Positions 21,281-32,812 of a DNA stretch of 64,000 nucleotides are shown here, piece after piece. This DNA comes from Mikania micrantha (lineage: Eukaryota; Streptophyta; Magnoliopsida; Asterales; Asteraceae). The notes below the pieces were generated by a model. That model did not search any database. It saw only the letters and a list, made by a program, of their open reading frames with translations, and was not told where the DNA came from. The first letter of the stretch is position 1. Every line of letters begins with the position of its first letter. The stretch covers positions 42,963,399-43,027,398 of the forward strand of contig CM018691.1 of the NCBI GenBank assembly GCA_009363875.1, written 5' to 3'. A program made the translations under genes and the position numbers.

Positions 21281-22109
21281 GGGGCCATTTGGTAGCGTCT
21301 GAACCATTAAGTACTGAATGATTAAGATGTCTGAATGTTTAAGAGAGTCTGAAGGATTAAGCGTTGAACACGTAAAAATTGTTTTGTTCAACGTCTGAAT
21401 GAAAAAAAAATCATTTATTTAAAAACCCTAAAAATATGAAAATACCCCCAATTGAGGAATCGTGAGCCGCTACTTCCGTTAATCCGTTGCCCATGTGGCC
21501 GCCTCCATCGACCATACCACTGTCGAGGTTCCCAATAACCGGCAGTGCCAGCGATGGTACTTCAGTTCCAGGTGGAGCAATTATACACCGGTGGGCACCA
21601 GGGTTTTGGATAGTTATGGTTCCGTTGAAACGAGTGGTAAATAGAAGAGTGGAAACGGTGGCCAAAGGAGATGATTTGGTTGGTCAACAATCTAATGGAG
21701 ACACGGTGGGTCGTCGGAGAAGATAGAGCGGTGCCCAGAACGATGGTGATGGAGACGCAATGGGTCGTCGGAGAAGAAGGAACGGTGGCTGAAGGATGGT
21801 GATGGAGATGCAGTGGGTCGTCAGAGAAGAAGAACGAGGACCGAAACGATGGTGATGGAGACGTATTGGGTGATGTACAACCGATGGAATGGTGGGTCAT
21901 TGGTTGAAAGGGATGCAGTGGTCACGTGGATGATGTGAAGCCGAGTTGAAGCCAGCCCCTTCTTCCATTGAGACTTGTTTTCATATATGAATCATTCGGA
22001 CTTGGATTTAGACATTTTAATCTCATTTAGATGTTTTGTTTTTGTGAAACAAACGATATGAATATAAATGGTTCAAATTCAGACCCATTCAGATGCTACC
22101 AAAAACCCC
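21281..22109. mobile_element. MITE, PIF/Harbinger-like, with internal minisatellite
   Basis: The left end GGGGCCATTTGGTAGCGTCT matches the complement of the right end (GGGGTTTTTGGTAGCATCT). Both sides are flanked by ATA (21278-21280 and 22110-22112), a possible 3-bp target duplication. No transposase gene is present. Assignment to PIF/Harbinger is inference from the end type; hAT is the alternative. Confidence 0.6.
21706..21870. repeat. Tandem repeat, about 3 units of roughly 54 bp
   Basis: The phrase GGGTCGTCGGAGAAGA and the end phrase GATGGTGATGGAGA recur three times inside the MITE; the last unit is diverged. The unit encodes a repetitive peptide on the minus strand with no recognisable function. 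Confidence 0.75.
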
Positions 22110-24314
22110 ATAATTAAGTTTATGTTATATTCTTAATATAATAATTAAAAATAAATTTTTTAATAATAATCTAGATTACTTTCAACTAATATTTCAAATA
22201 TTTGAGTTTAAATTTCTATGTTTATAATAAAATACAAATTTCAAAATAATTGGAGGATACATGTTGTAACTCTAGATCATCCTCACATTAATTTTCCGCT
22301 TCTTTCTCCTAATAAATAACAACTTTAGTAAATATTAATTATATAATTATATATTCTTTATATCCTATTTAATTAAAAAAGTTCTTAATAATAGTATTAA
22401 ATACTAATTATATTATATATACCTTTTGTAATTCAAAAGGAATTTTTAATATAATAAAAATACTTAAAAGCACACTTTTAAAAATCAAATTATCATAAAA
22501 CATGAAAATTTTTCGATAATTTATAACTCATAAAATCTTTTTATAATTTATAAGTCATTTATTAACTATTTTTTTCTTTATCAATTTGTGTAATAACAAC
22601 TAACATTCTATAATTTGTAAAAAAATGTCATTTATTTAAAAACAACTTTTATAAAATGAAATATTTAAAAACCTAACTTTGAAAAAGGAATTTTCTAAAA
22701 TACAGTATTATTTTATTTTTTTTATTTAATGCTGATCATATTTTAAATGAAAAAGTAATTTACAATTTTTAAATTCATATTATGTATTACTTATTAATTT
22801 TTATTCAACCCATGTAATAAACGGGATACTAACCTAGTAAAGAAATAAAGATACATGACTTAAAATCTAGTAAAGAAAATTGTAAAGAAAATAATAAAGA
22901 AAAATTAGAACTAAATTGAAAGTTAAAATTAATTACATTAATTTTAGTGCATTTAAGAGAGAGTAAAAAAAAAAAAAAAAGTGGTTTTTTTTTTTATTTT
23001 GTTAAAGATTTTTGTTGCACCTTCGTGGTTAATTATAAAAAATGTAATGTTTATTAAAGAAAAAGAAAAGGAAAAACATTGTGATCCCAATAAAGGAAAC
23101 AGAGACACACATCCATTCCTTATCCAAAAAATACATGCTGAGAGCTAATAGGATAAGAAAAGGAGGCCGGTGTGGGTTTCAAACCCATAATCTTGCATCT
23201 CAAATGTGAACAATATTCATAGAAAATAATATATATTGATCAAAGAAAGTTTGTAGGCCAAGCGTCATTAATATGATTGGTAAAAGGGTTTCGATACATC
23301 AAGCGAGATTATATATGTAGTAGAGTCATGCGGTCACAATTCCTCCTTGTATATATATGATCCAAGGGATTGCTTATCTATTAATAATCACTAGGGCAGT
23401 CATCTAGGTTGTAAAAATATCCATATTTCCCCAACATGTAGAACATAGGCATCCGGTCATAGTTCAAACATGTCATCCAAATAGAGTAATAAATAGCCTC
23501 TAGAACTCTATCCCTGAGTTTGTTGTGAGAAGTACATATAGAATTTTTTCTATTGATGGAGATATTTTTGTTTGATTGAGCCCTTTATAGAGCTTGTTTC
23601 TTTAACAGTTGGTCACTTTTAACTTGAATAATATAGACAACGACATGTGTAGTTACTCTTGGTGAACGATTAAATCCAGTGATTGCAATAAGAGTTGGTA
23701 GGTACGAGTCATCCTCGTTGAATATAATGAGGTGACTAAAAACCCATATTCCGAAATTGTTTTCCTGATTTATGAAAATGTCTCGGATGTGTTGCTACTC
23801 ATCTAGGTAGCCTCAATATACAACATGTCTCTAAGGGCATCATCCTATTATCATAGTGCTACACCATGCCACACGAGTAAAATGTTGCTAATATGTCTTA
23901 GCGATATTGAACTTGTGAAAGGTAAGGAGCATCTTATTGTGGCCATACCACCCTACGATGTTTCCCATCAGTAAGACTTGGAATTTTTTAGTTTGTTTGT
24001 CCTCATTCATCAATGGAACTTTGTAAACAATTTTTTTTGTATAGTGATTGCATTGGCGCCCAGCTGATCTTTACTAAGCGTAATTATTCAAGAAAATGAG
24101 GCTTAAGGTCTATAATGTCTTCTTTCAGTTAAGAAAACCATTCGATTGGTAATAAGATTGCTATGTTGTAAATAGGATTTGATGATTATAGGAATGTAGT
24201 TAAGCCCGACCATCCTAAACAATTATCTCACTATTTGATGGAAAAGTTCAAGGAGACCCATGAAGGAGGTCCTTTCTTGTTTGATGAGAAAATAAATATA
24301 GATAGGTGGCTCGG
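22110..24314. other. Non-coding, AT-rich, probably old repeat
   Basis: No gene, tRNA or element end recognised. The first kilobase is extremely AT-rich; 23100-24314 is less so and may be an old repeat that I cannot name. Confidence 0.5.
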
Positions 24315-27300
24315 TGTCACACCCCAACCTATGGTGGAATGCAATGAGGTGTGATTTGCAATTGTCCAAAAGGTCATGGTGCTAATTGTAATTTTGATAT
24401 ATAAACAATCCCATTTAAAATCCAAAGTATTCATTAAATTCAAAAAAATAAACAAGAATTTCACCTTTACATACAAATTATAAAAACTAGTACATAATGT
24501 TGTTTTTTAAATTAACTAAGTCCATGATCTAAAGTCGTCATCTTTGTCTCTAACCTGTTGCACACGTAAAATAGAGTTTGGATCAACTATTTGTATAATT
24601 TGCGAGACCTCATATGAGTATATATATATATATATATGTTAGATGCTAAACCAAATTTTCGCACCTCGGCCTTCCCAGCCTGCCCGAGGGCACAACGTGA
24701 CTGTCAGGATCGCAGTCTTCGGTCATACTTGCGAGACCTACATGTCTAGTTGCATACGTACAACCAATAAATTGGATAAAAAAGTTTTGTAAAATCAGAG
24801 TTGTGGAAGTAAATATAATGTTTTCAAACCAGTTTGAATTCATAAGTTGCGCAAGCTTAGGTTAAAACAGTTTCTCAAAACAATAAAGAGTAATAGCGCG
24901 GAAGCGGTTTTAGTATTCGTCATTACATAACAAGACAAGTGTTAAATGATTTCAAATGGCCTAAGACACTAAAGCTAATGCATGAGACTCCATCCTAGCA
25001 TCCAATCCTTGTGTGTGTGCCTTAATTACCTGAGAAAGGATGCGAGTAAAAGGGTCAACACAATGGTTGGTGAGAGCACATGTTTTTCATAAGCAGTAAA
25101 CATCAAAATGTTTAAAGTAAGAGTTGTTGGATTACTAATCATTTCAATGCGAAATCAATTAATAGCTAGCCAATACCATTATATTATATGTGGGTTCGTA
25201 CCGAAGCTGAAAGTTGTGCCTCCTATCATGTCCATCACAAGACAATGGCAAAGTGTGTTGGTCAATATTGCACCCATTCCAACCTCCAGTCAGGTTGGCC
25301 TCCCAAGCATGATGGGTGGGGCTTGTCAGTACTATCCAAGATTACCACGCTAGGTGCTCCGCGCTACTAACGGTCCGAGGTTTGTTTGTGAGGACATTGA
25401 GTTTGTGATGTGTGCCACACATATACATCTAGTGACAAAGCATGTCCATACATAATCAAAATCAGTTGTTGTATTAAAACACTTTATCATGCAATGTTTT
25501 CTCCCCCAAAGGTAGAAAAGATAAAAAGGGGCCATGAACTCACCTATTTCAGTAGTTCGGGTATGTATGTGTTTGCGACTTGCAAATGCTAGCACCTGCT
25601 AGTAAGCGCCTATAATCATATAGGTCGTGAGTATGTGTTCTATGTTTTGTTGTATCCCATACAACTCCAAGTGTCAGTGTGCTCAAATGAGTGTGTGTGT
25701 TGACTTTTGTTGACTCTACGAATCGTTGGTGACACGTTTGTTGTGTTTAGTTTACTTACGTGGCTTAATGCAAGTAGGACACCAACATGAATCCTATGAA
25801 TCTAATCATGATGTTTTCACATAAGTCATGTTTCGAAAATCATAACGTTTCCTTTTCGAGAAAGTTTCTATATTTGAAAAGTTTCTATTTTTGGAAAGTA
25901 TAGTTATGAAATCCCATTCATAAAATTAATACTTATAGCATGTTTATAAAAACACGTTTAAACACTTAAAACATATTGTTTGCGCATAAATTGCCATTTA
26001 TGGCGTTTGCCCCAAATAAATTTTACTAAAATAGTAAGTATTTGTTTAAAAAATCCGTTTTTAAAAATACAAGTTTCCAATATGATTAGAAATCATTTAT
26101 AAACATATTCAGTAATCACAAATCATCAAAACATGTTAAGACATCAAAATCCCTCTTTTGGTTTACAAAAGTTTCCATAAATAGCAAGTTTGTTATAAAT
26201 CATGTTTTTCACAAAAATCAAATACCCAAATGTGTTTCTAAACACTTTAATATGCATTTGACCACATCTAGACATATCTAACATGTCTAGATCATTACAA
26301 ATCACCAACAAGCAATCCAAATAGAGTAACTTGCATAATATCATCATCAAATCAACAAAATCCAATCCTAGATGATGTCTATAATCAATCTTATTCAAAA
26401 TATATCAATAAACACTCGAGACCCACTGAAAATTCGTGCATGTGATCGGATCTTAGTTGCATGCGATCAAATACACTTGGGTGTGGGTTTTTAGCCCTTG
26501 CATGTACGATCTAACTATGGATAAGTCATAAGAAATACCTTAGAAGCTCTTCGTAGTATGGATTCCACTGAGATTGAGCTGGAAACCACCTGAATACAGC
26601 TGGGATGGTCCTCAACTCCAAGGATGATGATGGTAGATGGCTTCTCTAAGCTTTCTTCTTGCTCCAATAACTTCCCAAGCTTCAAAGTTTCACAAATGGA
26701 GTTTTTATGGTGGAATGATTGTGATACAAAGGTGTTGGCTCGATAATGGAGTGCTTTGGCCAAAGAAATAGGATAGGAATGATGAAAAATGAGATAGCTT
26801 GAGTGTAAATCTAGTTTTGCTATCTACGTCTGCCAGGCGTACCACATAGTTAGACTCTCTGAGGCTAGGCGTACCATCTAGAATATTATATTCAAACGGC
26901 TCCTCAAAAACTCGCGCGCACCGCCCTGAGTGGATGCCCATACCTGGCGTACTGCCTGGTGCCTGGCGTACCGCCTAGACCCATGCCTTGGTCCTAGGCG
27001 TACCACCTGGCTTGCTGGATGAGTCCAATTGGCCCAATTTAGTTGTTTCGACTCGTTTTTCTATTATTTTATGCTTATAACTCATCGTTTATCGTCTTTT
27101 GAACATTTATTATTGTTCAGTGGTTTGATCACCAACTTTCTTAACACTCGTGTGTGTTTCGATAATTCATCTAATTATCGGTGATCGTTTGTGGTCCTGT
27201 TTTACGAAATGTCTGCACGCTCTATTAATCATAATCAACGTGTAATGCACAATTGCCACACTTGGTTTCCAAAACCAATGTGCAATGTACGATTCAATAT

Positions 27301-27434
27301 TTCCTCGAACTATCGTTTCGCAGTTGTTTGTGTTTAGCTCATCAAATTAAACATAATTATATAAAATGCAACAAGTATGAATGTGAAATACAAAGTTGTG
27401 AGAGTTGCAATTTACCTGAAATTGCCGGGTGTCA
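24315..27434 (-). repeat. 3' LTR of the Tekay-like element (3,120 bp)
   Basis: The plus strand starts TGTCACACCCCAACC and ends CCGGGTGTCA, next to the polypurine tract (complement of CATCATCCCCTTGTTG at 27435-27450). Parts recur at 31071-31348, 39898-41433 and 41444-41716. A TA tract at about 24618-24638 is the uninterrupted equivalent of the site used by other insertions. Confidence 0.85.
26827..27014. repeat. Cluster of near-palindromes related to CTAGGCGTACCGCCTAG
   Basis: Five variants in about 190 bp: CCAGGCGTACCAC, CTAGGCGTACCATC, CCTGGCGTACTGCC, CCTGGCGTACCGCCTAG and CCTAGGCGTACCACC. The second LTR copy has the same cluster at about 41245-41400. It lies in the U3 half of the LTR. Confidence 0.75.
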
Positions 27435-27594
27435 CATCATCCCCTTGTTGAAAGAAATTTTGTCCCAAAATTTTGTTGTTATGTAGTGTTTGAGAACGAA
27501 AATTCTTCTGGTTGTGACATCATCCTCTTGTTGAAAGGAAATTTTGTCTCGATATTTATTTGTTGTTGTCGGCATTCGACTTTGTCTATTTGAA

Positions 27595-27900
27595 GAGATG
27601 GGGATATTAGCGCATCATCTGGTGTTCACGTTCCCACGTGAATTCAGGTCCACGTTTCGAGTTCCATCGGACTCAAACAATTGGAATCTGACTCTGCTTA
27701 AGTTGTTTTACCTCACAGTCCATGATTTCGACTAGTTCCTTTACGAACCGTAGTTGTTCATCCACATGGATCTCATCCTGTGGAATCACCTGTGTTTCAT
27801 CACATAAGCACTTTTTCAAGTTCGAGATATGAAACACGTTGTGAACTCCATTGAGTTCGGCTGGTAGGTTGAGTTGGTATGCCACTGGACCAATCCTTTT
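27595..27900 (-). pseudogene. pol: Tekay-like integrase C-terminus with chromodomain
   Basis: LPAELNGVHNVFHISNLKKC is followed by EELVEIMD-type sequence (KELVEIMDCEVKQLKQSQIP) and, past an in-frame stop, VRWNSKRGPEFTWEREHQM. This is the chromodomain-like tail that directs chromoviruses to heterochromatin in known members. Nonsense codons lie at about 27670 and 27610. Confidence 0.82.
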
Positions 27901-28277
27901 AAATATCTAAAACAGTCCAATATACCATGTGTTCAGTTTGCCACGTTAGCCAAAAATAATGACGCCTTTCCATGTCGAAACTTTCAGAAGGACTTTGTCT
28001 CCAAGTTGAAATTCCAAAGGCTTTCGGCGTTTGTCGGCCTAGCTCTTTTGACGATCGCGAGCTGCTGCCATACGGTTTCTGATTTGCATAATCTTCTCAG
28101 TTGTTTCATGTAAAAGTTCTGGGCCAGTGAGCTGACTGTCACCCACTTCTGCCCAACAAATGGGTGATCGACATTTCCTACCAGGCTACCATAGAGACCT
28201 CAAAAGGCGCTGCCTTAATGCTCGAGTGGTAGATGTTGTTGTAAGAAAACTATACAAACGGTAGGTGAGTTTCCCAG

Positions 28278-28990
28278 CTATTGCTGAAATCTACTACGCA
28301 AAGCTCGTAACATGTATTCGAGAGTTTGAATCGTGCGTTCACTCTGGCCACCGGTTTGTGGGTGATATGCTGTACTCATATCCAACCACGTACCAAGAGA
28401 CTTTTGCAATGATCTCCAGAAGTTCGAAGTAAATCTAAGCATCTTGATCAGAAACGATGGAGATTGGCACTCCATATCGCGAGACTACTTCTTTGACGTA
28501 GATTCTGGCTAGTTTCTTCATTTTTTCGTTTTCCTTGATCGCAAGAAAATGTGCTGACTTTGTCAATCAATCCACAATTACCCAAATAGTATCACGTCCA
28601 CTAGGAGTACGAGGTAATTTGGTAATGAAGTCCATATAGATTTGTTCCCACTTCCACATGGGGACATCTGGTTGTGTGAGTAATCCAAATGGTTTCTGGT
28701 ACTCGATCATGACTTTGGCACAAGTCAAGCATCTACTCACGTATATGGGATGTCGGCTTTCATGTTTGGACACCAATAAAGGACTTTCAGATCATGATAC
28801 ATCTTATCTAATCGAGAGTGAATGGAATACCGGGACTTGTGAGCATCGTCCATCACAAGTTCTCGTAAGTTTTCGTGGTATGGAACCCATATGCGTTCCA
28901 TGAAATAGTGTAAGCCATCGGCTTTTACATCAATTTTTTTCTCCATTCCCCTTAATGATTCGGCCACTAAGTTTTCTTCATTTACTGCCT
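28278..28990 (-). pseudogene. pol: Tekay-like integrase
   Basis: The zinc-finger region is seen as HKSRYSIHSRLDKMYHDLKV and VSRCLTCAKV (28860-28690), then KWEQIYMDFITKLPRTPSGR with the first Asp (about 28640), and HPQTGGQSERTIQTLEYML with the Glu (about 28340). The segment between, which should hold the second Asp, is broken by frameshifts (28480-28566). Confidence 0.8.
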
Positions 28991-29171
28991 CAACTTAAGC
29001 AATTCATATTTGTTCATGGAGATTAGGATGGATGATGAGCTGTAAAGCTTGTACTCTCTTGGGTTTCGAGGTAGTCTTCAGGCTTAGGGCGTCAGCCACA
29101 ATGTTGGCTTTCCCAGGATGATACTTGATAGCACACTCATAGTCATTTAGGTGTTCAAGCCAGCGACGATG

Positions 29172-29498
29172 TCACATGTTCAGTTCCTTCTGCTCGAATA
29201 TGTGTTGGAGACTCTTTTGATCAGTGTATATCATACACTTTGTACCATACAGGTAGTGTCTCCATATCTTGAGTGAAAATACCACGGCTCCAAGTTCCAA
29301 ATCGTGGGTGGTGTAATTATTCTCGTGGACTTTCAGTTGTCGGAAAGCATATGCGATCACCTTCTCTCGCTGCATCAACACATAGCCGAGTTCGTCTATC
29401 GAGGCATCGCAGTATACTACAAAATCTTCTGTCCCATCAGGAAGTGATAAGATAGGTGCACTACAGAGCTTCTGCTTGAGAAGTTGGAATGCAGCTTC
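29172..29498 (-). pseudogene. pol: Tekay-like RNase H
   Basis: REKVIAYAFRQLKVHENNYT, THDLELGAVVFSLKIWRHYL and IYTDQKSLQHIFEQKELNM on the minus strand. It removes the RNA strand during reverse transcription. The N-terminal part (29400-29498) is in another frame. Confidence 0.82.
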
Positions 29499-30330
29499 TT
29501 ACTTATAAGCCCAGAGATATTTCTTGTCTTTATGGGTAAGAGCTGTGAGTGGTTGGGCTATTTTGGAGAATCCTTCGATGAATCGTTGATAATAGCTTGC
29601 CAAACCTGGGAATTGCCGCACCTCAGTTGGGGTCTTCGCTGCTTCCCAGTTCTTGATAGGCTCTATCTTGGATTTATCCACATGTATTCCTTGTTCATTA
29701 ACAACATGTCCCAAAAATTGGAATTCCCGAATCCAGAAGTCGCATTTGGAGAGTTTAGCGTATAGCTTCTCCTCTCGTAGTATTTCAAGAGCCAAACGAA
29801 GATGTTCTTTGTGTTCTTCTCGGTTTTTGAAGTAGATAAGGATGTCAATAATGAAGACAATGATAAACTTGTCATGATAAGGTTTGCAAACTCTATTCAT
29901 GAGGTCCATGAATACTGCAGGTGCATTGGTAAGACCAAATGGCATAACCAAAAACACGTAATGGCCATACTGAGTTCGAAATACAGTCTTTGGAATATCT
30001 TCTTCTTGAACCCTCGGCTGATGGTACCCATATCGCAAATAGATCTTAGAGTAGTAACTTGACCCTTTCAGTTAGTCGGATAGATCATCGATGCGAGGTA
30101 AGGGGTAACGATTCTTGCTCGTCACTTTGTTCAATTCACGGTAGTCGATGCACAAATGGAATGTGCCATCCTTCTTTTTCACGAAGGTGCTCCCCATGGT
30201 GAGAAGGTCGGTCTAATAAAACGCTTGTCCAGCAACTCCTTTAGTTGATTGGATAGTTCTTGCATCTCCAAAGGTGCAATTCGATAGGGTGCTCGTGCGA
30301 TAGGTGTTGCTCCTGGTGCGAGGTCTGTGT
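29499..30330 (-). pseudogene. pol: Tekay-like reverse transcriptase, catalytic motif lost
   Basis: The main frame (30038-29499) has FRTQYGHYVFLVMPFGLTNA, AVFMDLMNRVCKPYHDKFII and CDFWIREFQFLGHVVNEQGI. Where the family has two Asp residues in the YxDD-type motif, this copy reads VFIIDILIYF, so the first catalytic Asp is gone. The N-terminal part (to about 30330) is recognisable but broken by stops and frameshifts. Confidence 0.85.
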
Positions 30331-30591
30331 GGAACTCCACTTGTTGAGGTGGTGGCAGTCCTGATAGATCCTCAGGGAATACTTCGGGATAGTTGCATAT
30401 GACTTGGATGTCTTATATTTTCTTTTCTTCTTTAGTCTTGTTGGTGATAAGCTCCAGTATGGGGATCTATCCCTTACGTAGGCATTTGTGAGCTTTCATG
30501 CACGAGAAGATGTTAAAAGGAGTGTCGTTCCTTTAACCATTGATATTTAAGGTTCTCCACTAGGGAGAGGTATGTGTACAACCTTATCGTG

Positions 30592-31070
30592 TCAAAGTAT
30601 CTCTTGGTTCTCAGACAACCAATCCATGCCCACTACGACATCACAACTGCCTAATGTGACTGGCATAAGGTCGATCTTAAGCTTCTGGTTTGCTAGCTCT
30701 AAAGTCCATTCTTTCATAATGTTCTTGGTTATAATCAGCTTACCATCAGGTAGCTCTACCGTATACTCAATATCTAATAGGGTTGGGGTTATGGCAAGTA
30801 TCTCACTAAATTTGTTAGATATAAAGCTTCTCTCGGCACCGGTATCAAATAATACAGAAGCGTAATGATTGTTTAGAAGATACGTACCTGTTGTGAGGTT
30901 GGGATCCCTTCTGGCTTCCTTAGCCCTGATCACGAAGGCTCGTCCTTTCAAACCATTGTTGTTCCCGTAGTTATTGTTGTTCTTCAGATGTGGACAATCC
31001 CTCTAAAGTGCCCTAGTTTTCCACATTCGAAGCAGCCCTTTGGTGCTTCGTTTTGTTGTTGTTATGGCTG
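30592..31070 (-). pseudogene. pol: Tekay-like gag zinc knuckle remnant and protease
   Basis: The zinc knuckle CFECGKLGHFRG lies at about 31030-30995 with a frameshift before its last Cys. The protease follows in frame: NHYASVLFDTGAERSFISNK (active-site DTG near 30850) and LGSCDVVVGMDWLSENQEIL. The rest of gag is missing because the sequence joins LTR DNA at about 31071-31078, at a shared GGTGCnAATTGT. Confidence 0.8.
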
Positions 31071-31306
31071 TGGTGCAAATTGTCATTTCCATATATAAAC
31101 AATCCCATTTAAAATCCAAAATATTCAATAAATTCAAACAAAATAAACTAACATTTCACCTTCCATACAAATTATAAAAACCAGTACATAACAATGTTTT
31201 TTTTCAAAATAAACTAAGTCCATGATCTTAAGTCGTCATCTTTGTCTCTAACATGTTGCACATGTAAAATAGAGTTTGAATCAACTATTTGTATAATTTG
31301 TGAGAA

Positions 31307-31348
<42 letters not shown>
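31071..31348 (-). repeat. Tekay-like LTR fragment left of Helitron A
   Basis: Collinear with 24371-24620 of the complete LTR: AACAATCCCATTTAAAATCC, AAGTCCATGATC and CATCTTTGTCTCTAAC are shared. It ends in a long TA run (about 31311-31348), where Helitron A begins. Confidence 0.85.
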
Positions 31349-31351
<3 letters not shown>

Positions 31352-31978
31352 TAACTACTTAATAATAGATATTGGAGAGATGAAATCAAGTGTCTTAAAA
31401 ATTAAGAAAATTACAACTAAACAAGCATGTGGTACAACCCAACAAAGCTTGATACCAATCCAACAGATGCTTAAACGTGAAATCGGATTGAGACCCTGCT
31501 TTATGCTTTCCATCTCCTCCAATTTTCCTATATCATTCTCGGTATTTTCTCTCCAAAGCAGGTAGTCGTTCGTTCCATCATCGTTCCCCTTTGATTTTCT
31601 TACCTTAATCAGTTAATTTCTCAAGTTCTAGTGCACATTCTACGCCTCAGTGAAAATTTTGAATTCCCGCTCTCTGTACTAAGCCTTAAAACCCTATTTT
31701 GCTTGCATTTCTATCTCCATTTTCTCAGACCACCTCAAGACTCAAAGCTCCATCGCCGATCAATTTTACATCAGTCGACTACTACTTTGACGATAACGAT
31801 CATACAGCAGTGATTGTGGAGTTGGTTAAGTGATTTGTCGCACTCAAATCGACACCCCCTTCGAAGAATCTTTGGTTTACCCTTGGCCCTGGTTCAAACA
31901 GAGATCAAGGGTTAGTTTTAGCGAAAATTCTAGAGAATTTAGGTTATGTGTTCGTGACCAGGTTAGAGGATTCAGGTT

Positions 31979-32035
31979 ATGGCGAACTCTAAGAGGTATA
32001 TCGTCTCCGATTCTTTTTATTTCTATCCAGTAGTA
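31979..32035 (+). other. Possible captured first exon
   Basis: After a 5'-UTR-like stretch, ATGGCGAACTCTAAGAG is followed by a GT donor-like sequence. It encodes MANSKR and could be the first exon of a captured gene. The source gene is not recognised. Confidence 0.25.
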
Positions 32036-32576
32036 ATTTGTTCCTATTTTAGATGCAGATACTTGTGTTAATCATCCATAGGAGATACAAATGCTTGTGT
32101 TGATCCCCACTTCTGATAATCGAAGTATATGAGGTATCATCATCATCAATGATCATCCACTTTTTTTTTGTGGTTCATTTGATGAAACTTGTTAAAAAAA
32201 GCTTGGTCATTTTTTCTGTTTAATTGTAAGAATGTTATTAAAATTGAAACCGATATTATATATCCATATCTGATGCAATTTCAGAAGGGAGTGACCCATT
32301 CGGAACATAAAAAGCAGAAGAAGATTGGGATCAAAGGCTCTATTTTAATAACCATATCAGCTATTTCATGTGCACCTTCATTTAAGGTAAGATTTAAGGC
32401 CTTTTGTTGCTTAGTCTCTTATGGAATATGCTTTTTTGTTAGGGTTTCAATAATTTTCTGTTCATTTTCATATACAATTTTAATTTAGTGGTTTGATAAA
32501 CATAAAGGATTGAATCTGTTACACTTACGGATTTTGTTCTGATCCTAAATTATGATTTCATTTCGTTTGTGTTTTA

Positions 32577-32812
32577 GGTGTTATCTTGGCTGCAAATGCA
32601 GCAAGAGATAAAAAGAAGAACATAATAATCCCAATGCATGTTTTGTTGGTGATCAGGAATGATAGATGAGCTTGGTAAATTATTGACAGGGTGAAAAATT
32701 GCTTACAATGGGGTTATTTCAAAAATAAACCTTGTTCTATTACCCAAGATGACTGCTGCAAAAGAACCTAAATCACCATCTAAAGCTACAAAATCTCCAA
32801 ATAAAGCTCAAA
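32577..32812 (+). pseudogene. Histone H2A (H2A.W-like) C-terminal exon fragment, captured
   Basis: After an acceptor-like TTTTAG the sequence encodes AANAARDKKKNIIIPMHVLL and IRND, then after a frameshift ELGKLLTG, a stop, KIAYNGVISKINLVLLPK and the tail KSPSKATKSPNKA. This is the C-terminal half of histone H2A; the SPxK-type tail is typical of plant H2A.W. The start coincides with the known intron position after the conserved Ala-Ala-Glu of plant H2A genes (family knowledge). The exon 1 counterpart was not found. It cannot encode a histone. Confidence 0.85.

Noticed and set aside
23165..23200. Possible tRNA or tRNA-derived SINE (GGGTTTCAAACCC resembles a B box)
   Set aside because: No acceptor stem, D arm or A box could be found around it.
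26144..26398. Minus-strand 84-residue ORF, conserved at 40553-40807
   Set aside because: Conservation follows from both lying in copies of the same LTR; no codon-level evidence and no family match.
31311..31348. TA run as CRISPR-like or regulatory repeat
   Set aside because: Simple dinucleotide repeat in a plant LTR; no spacer structure.
32577..32812. Functional histone gene
   Set aside because: Only the C-terminal half, with a frameshift and a stop.
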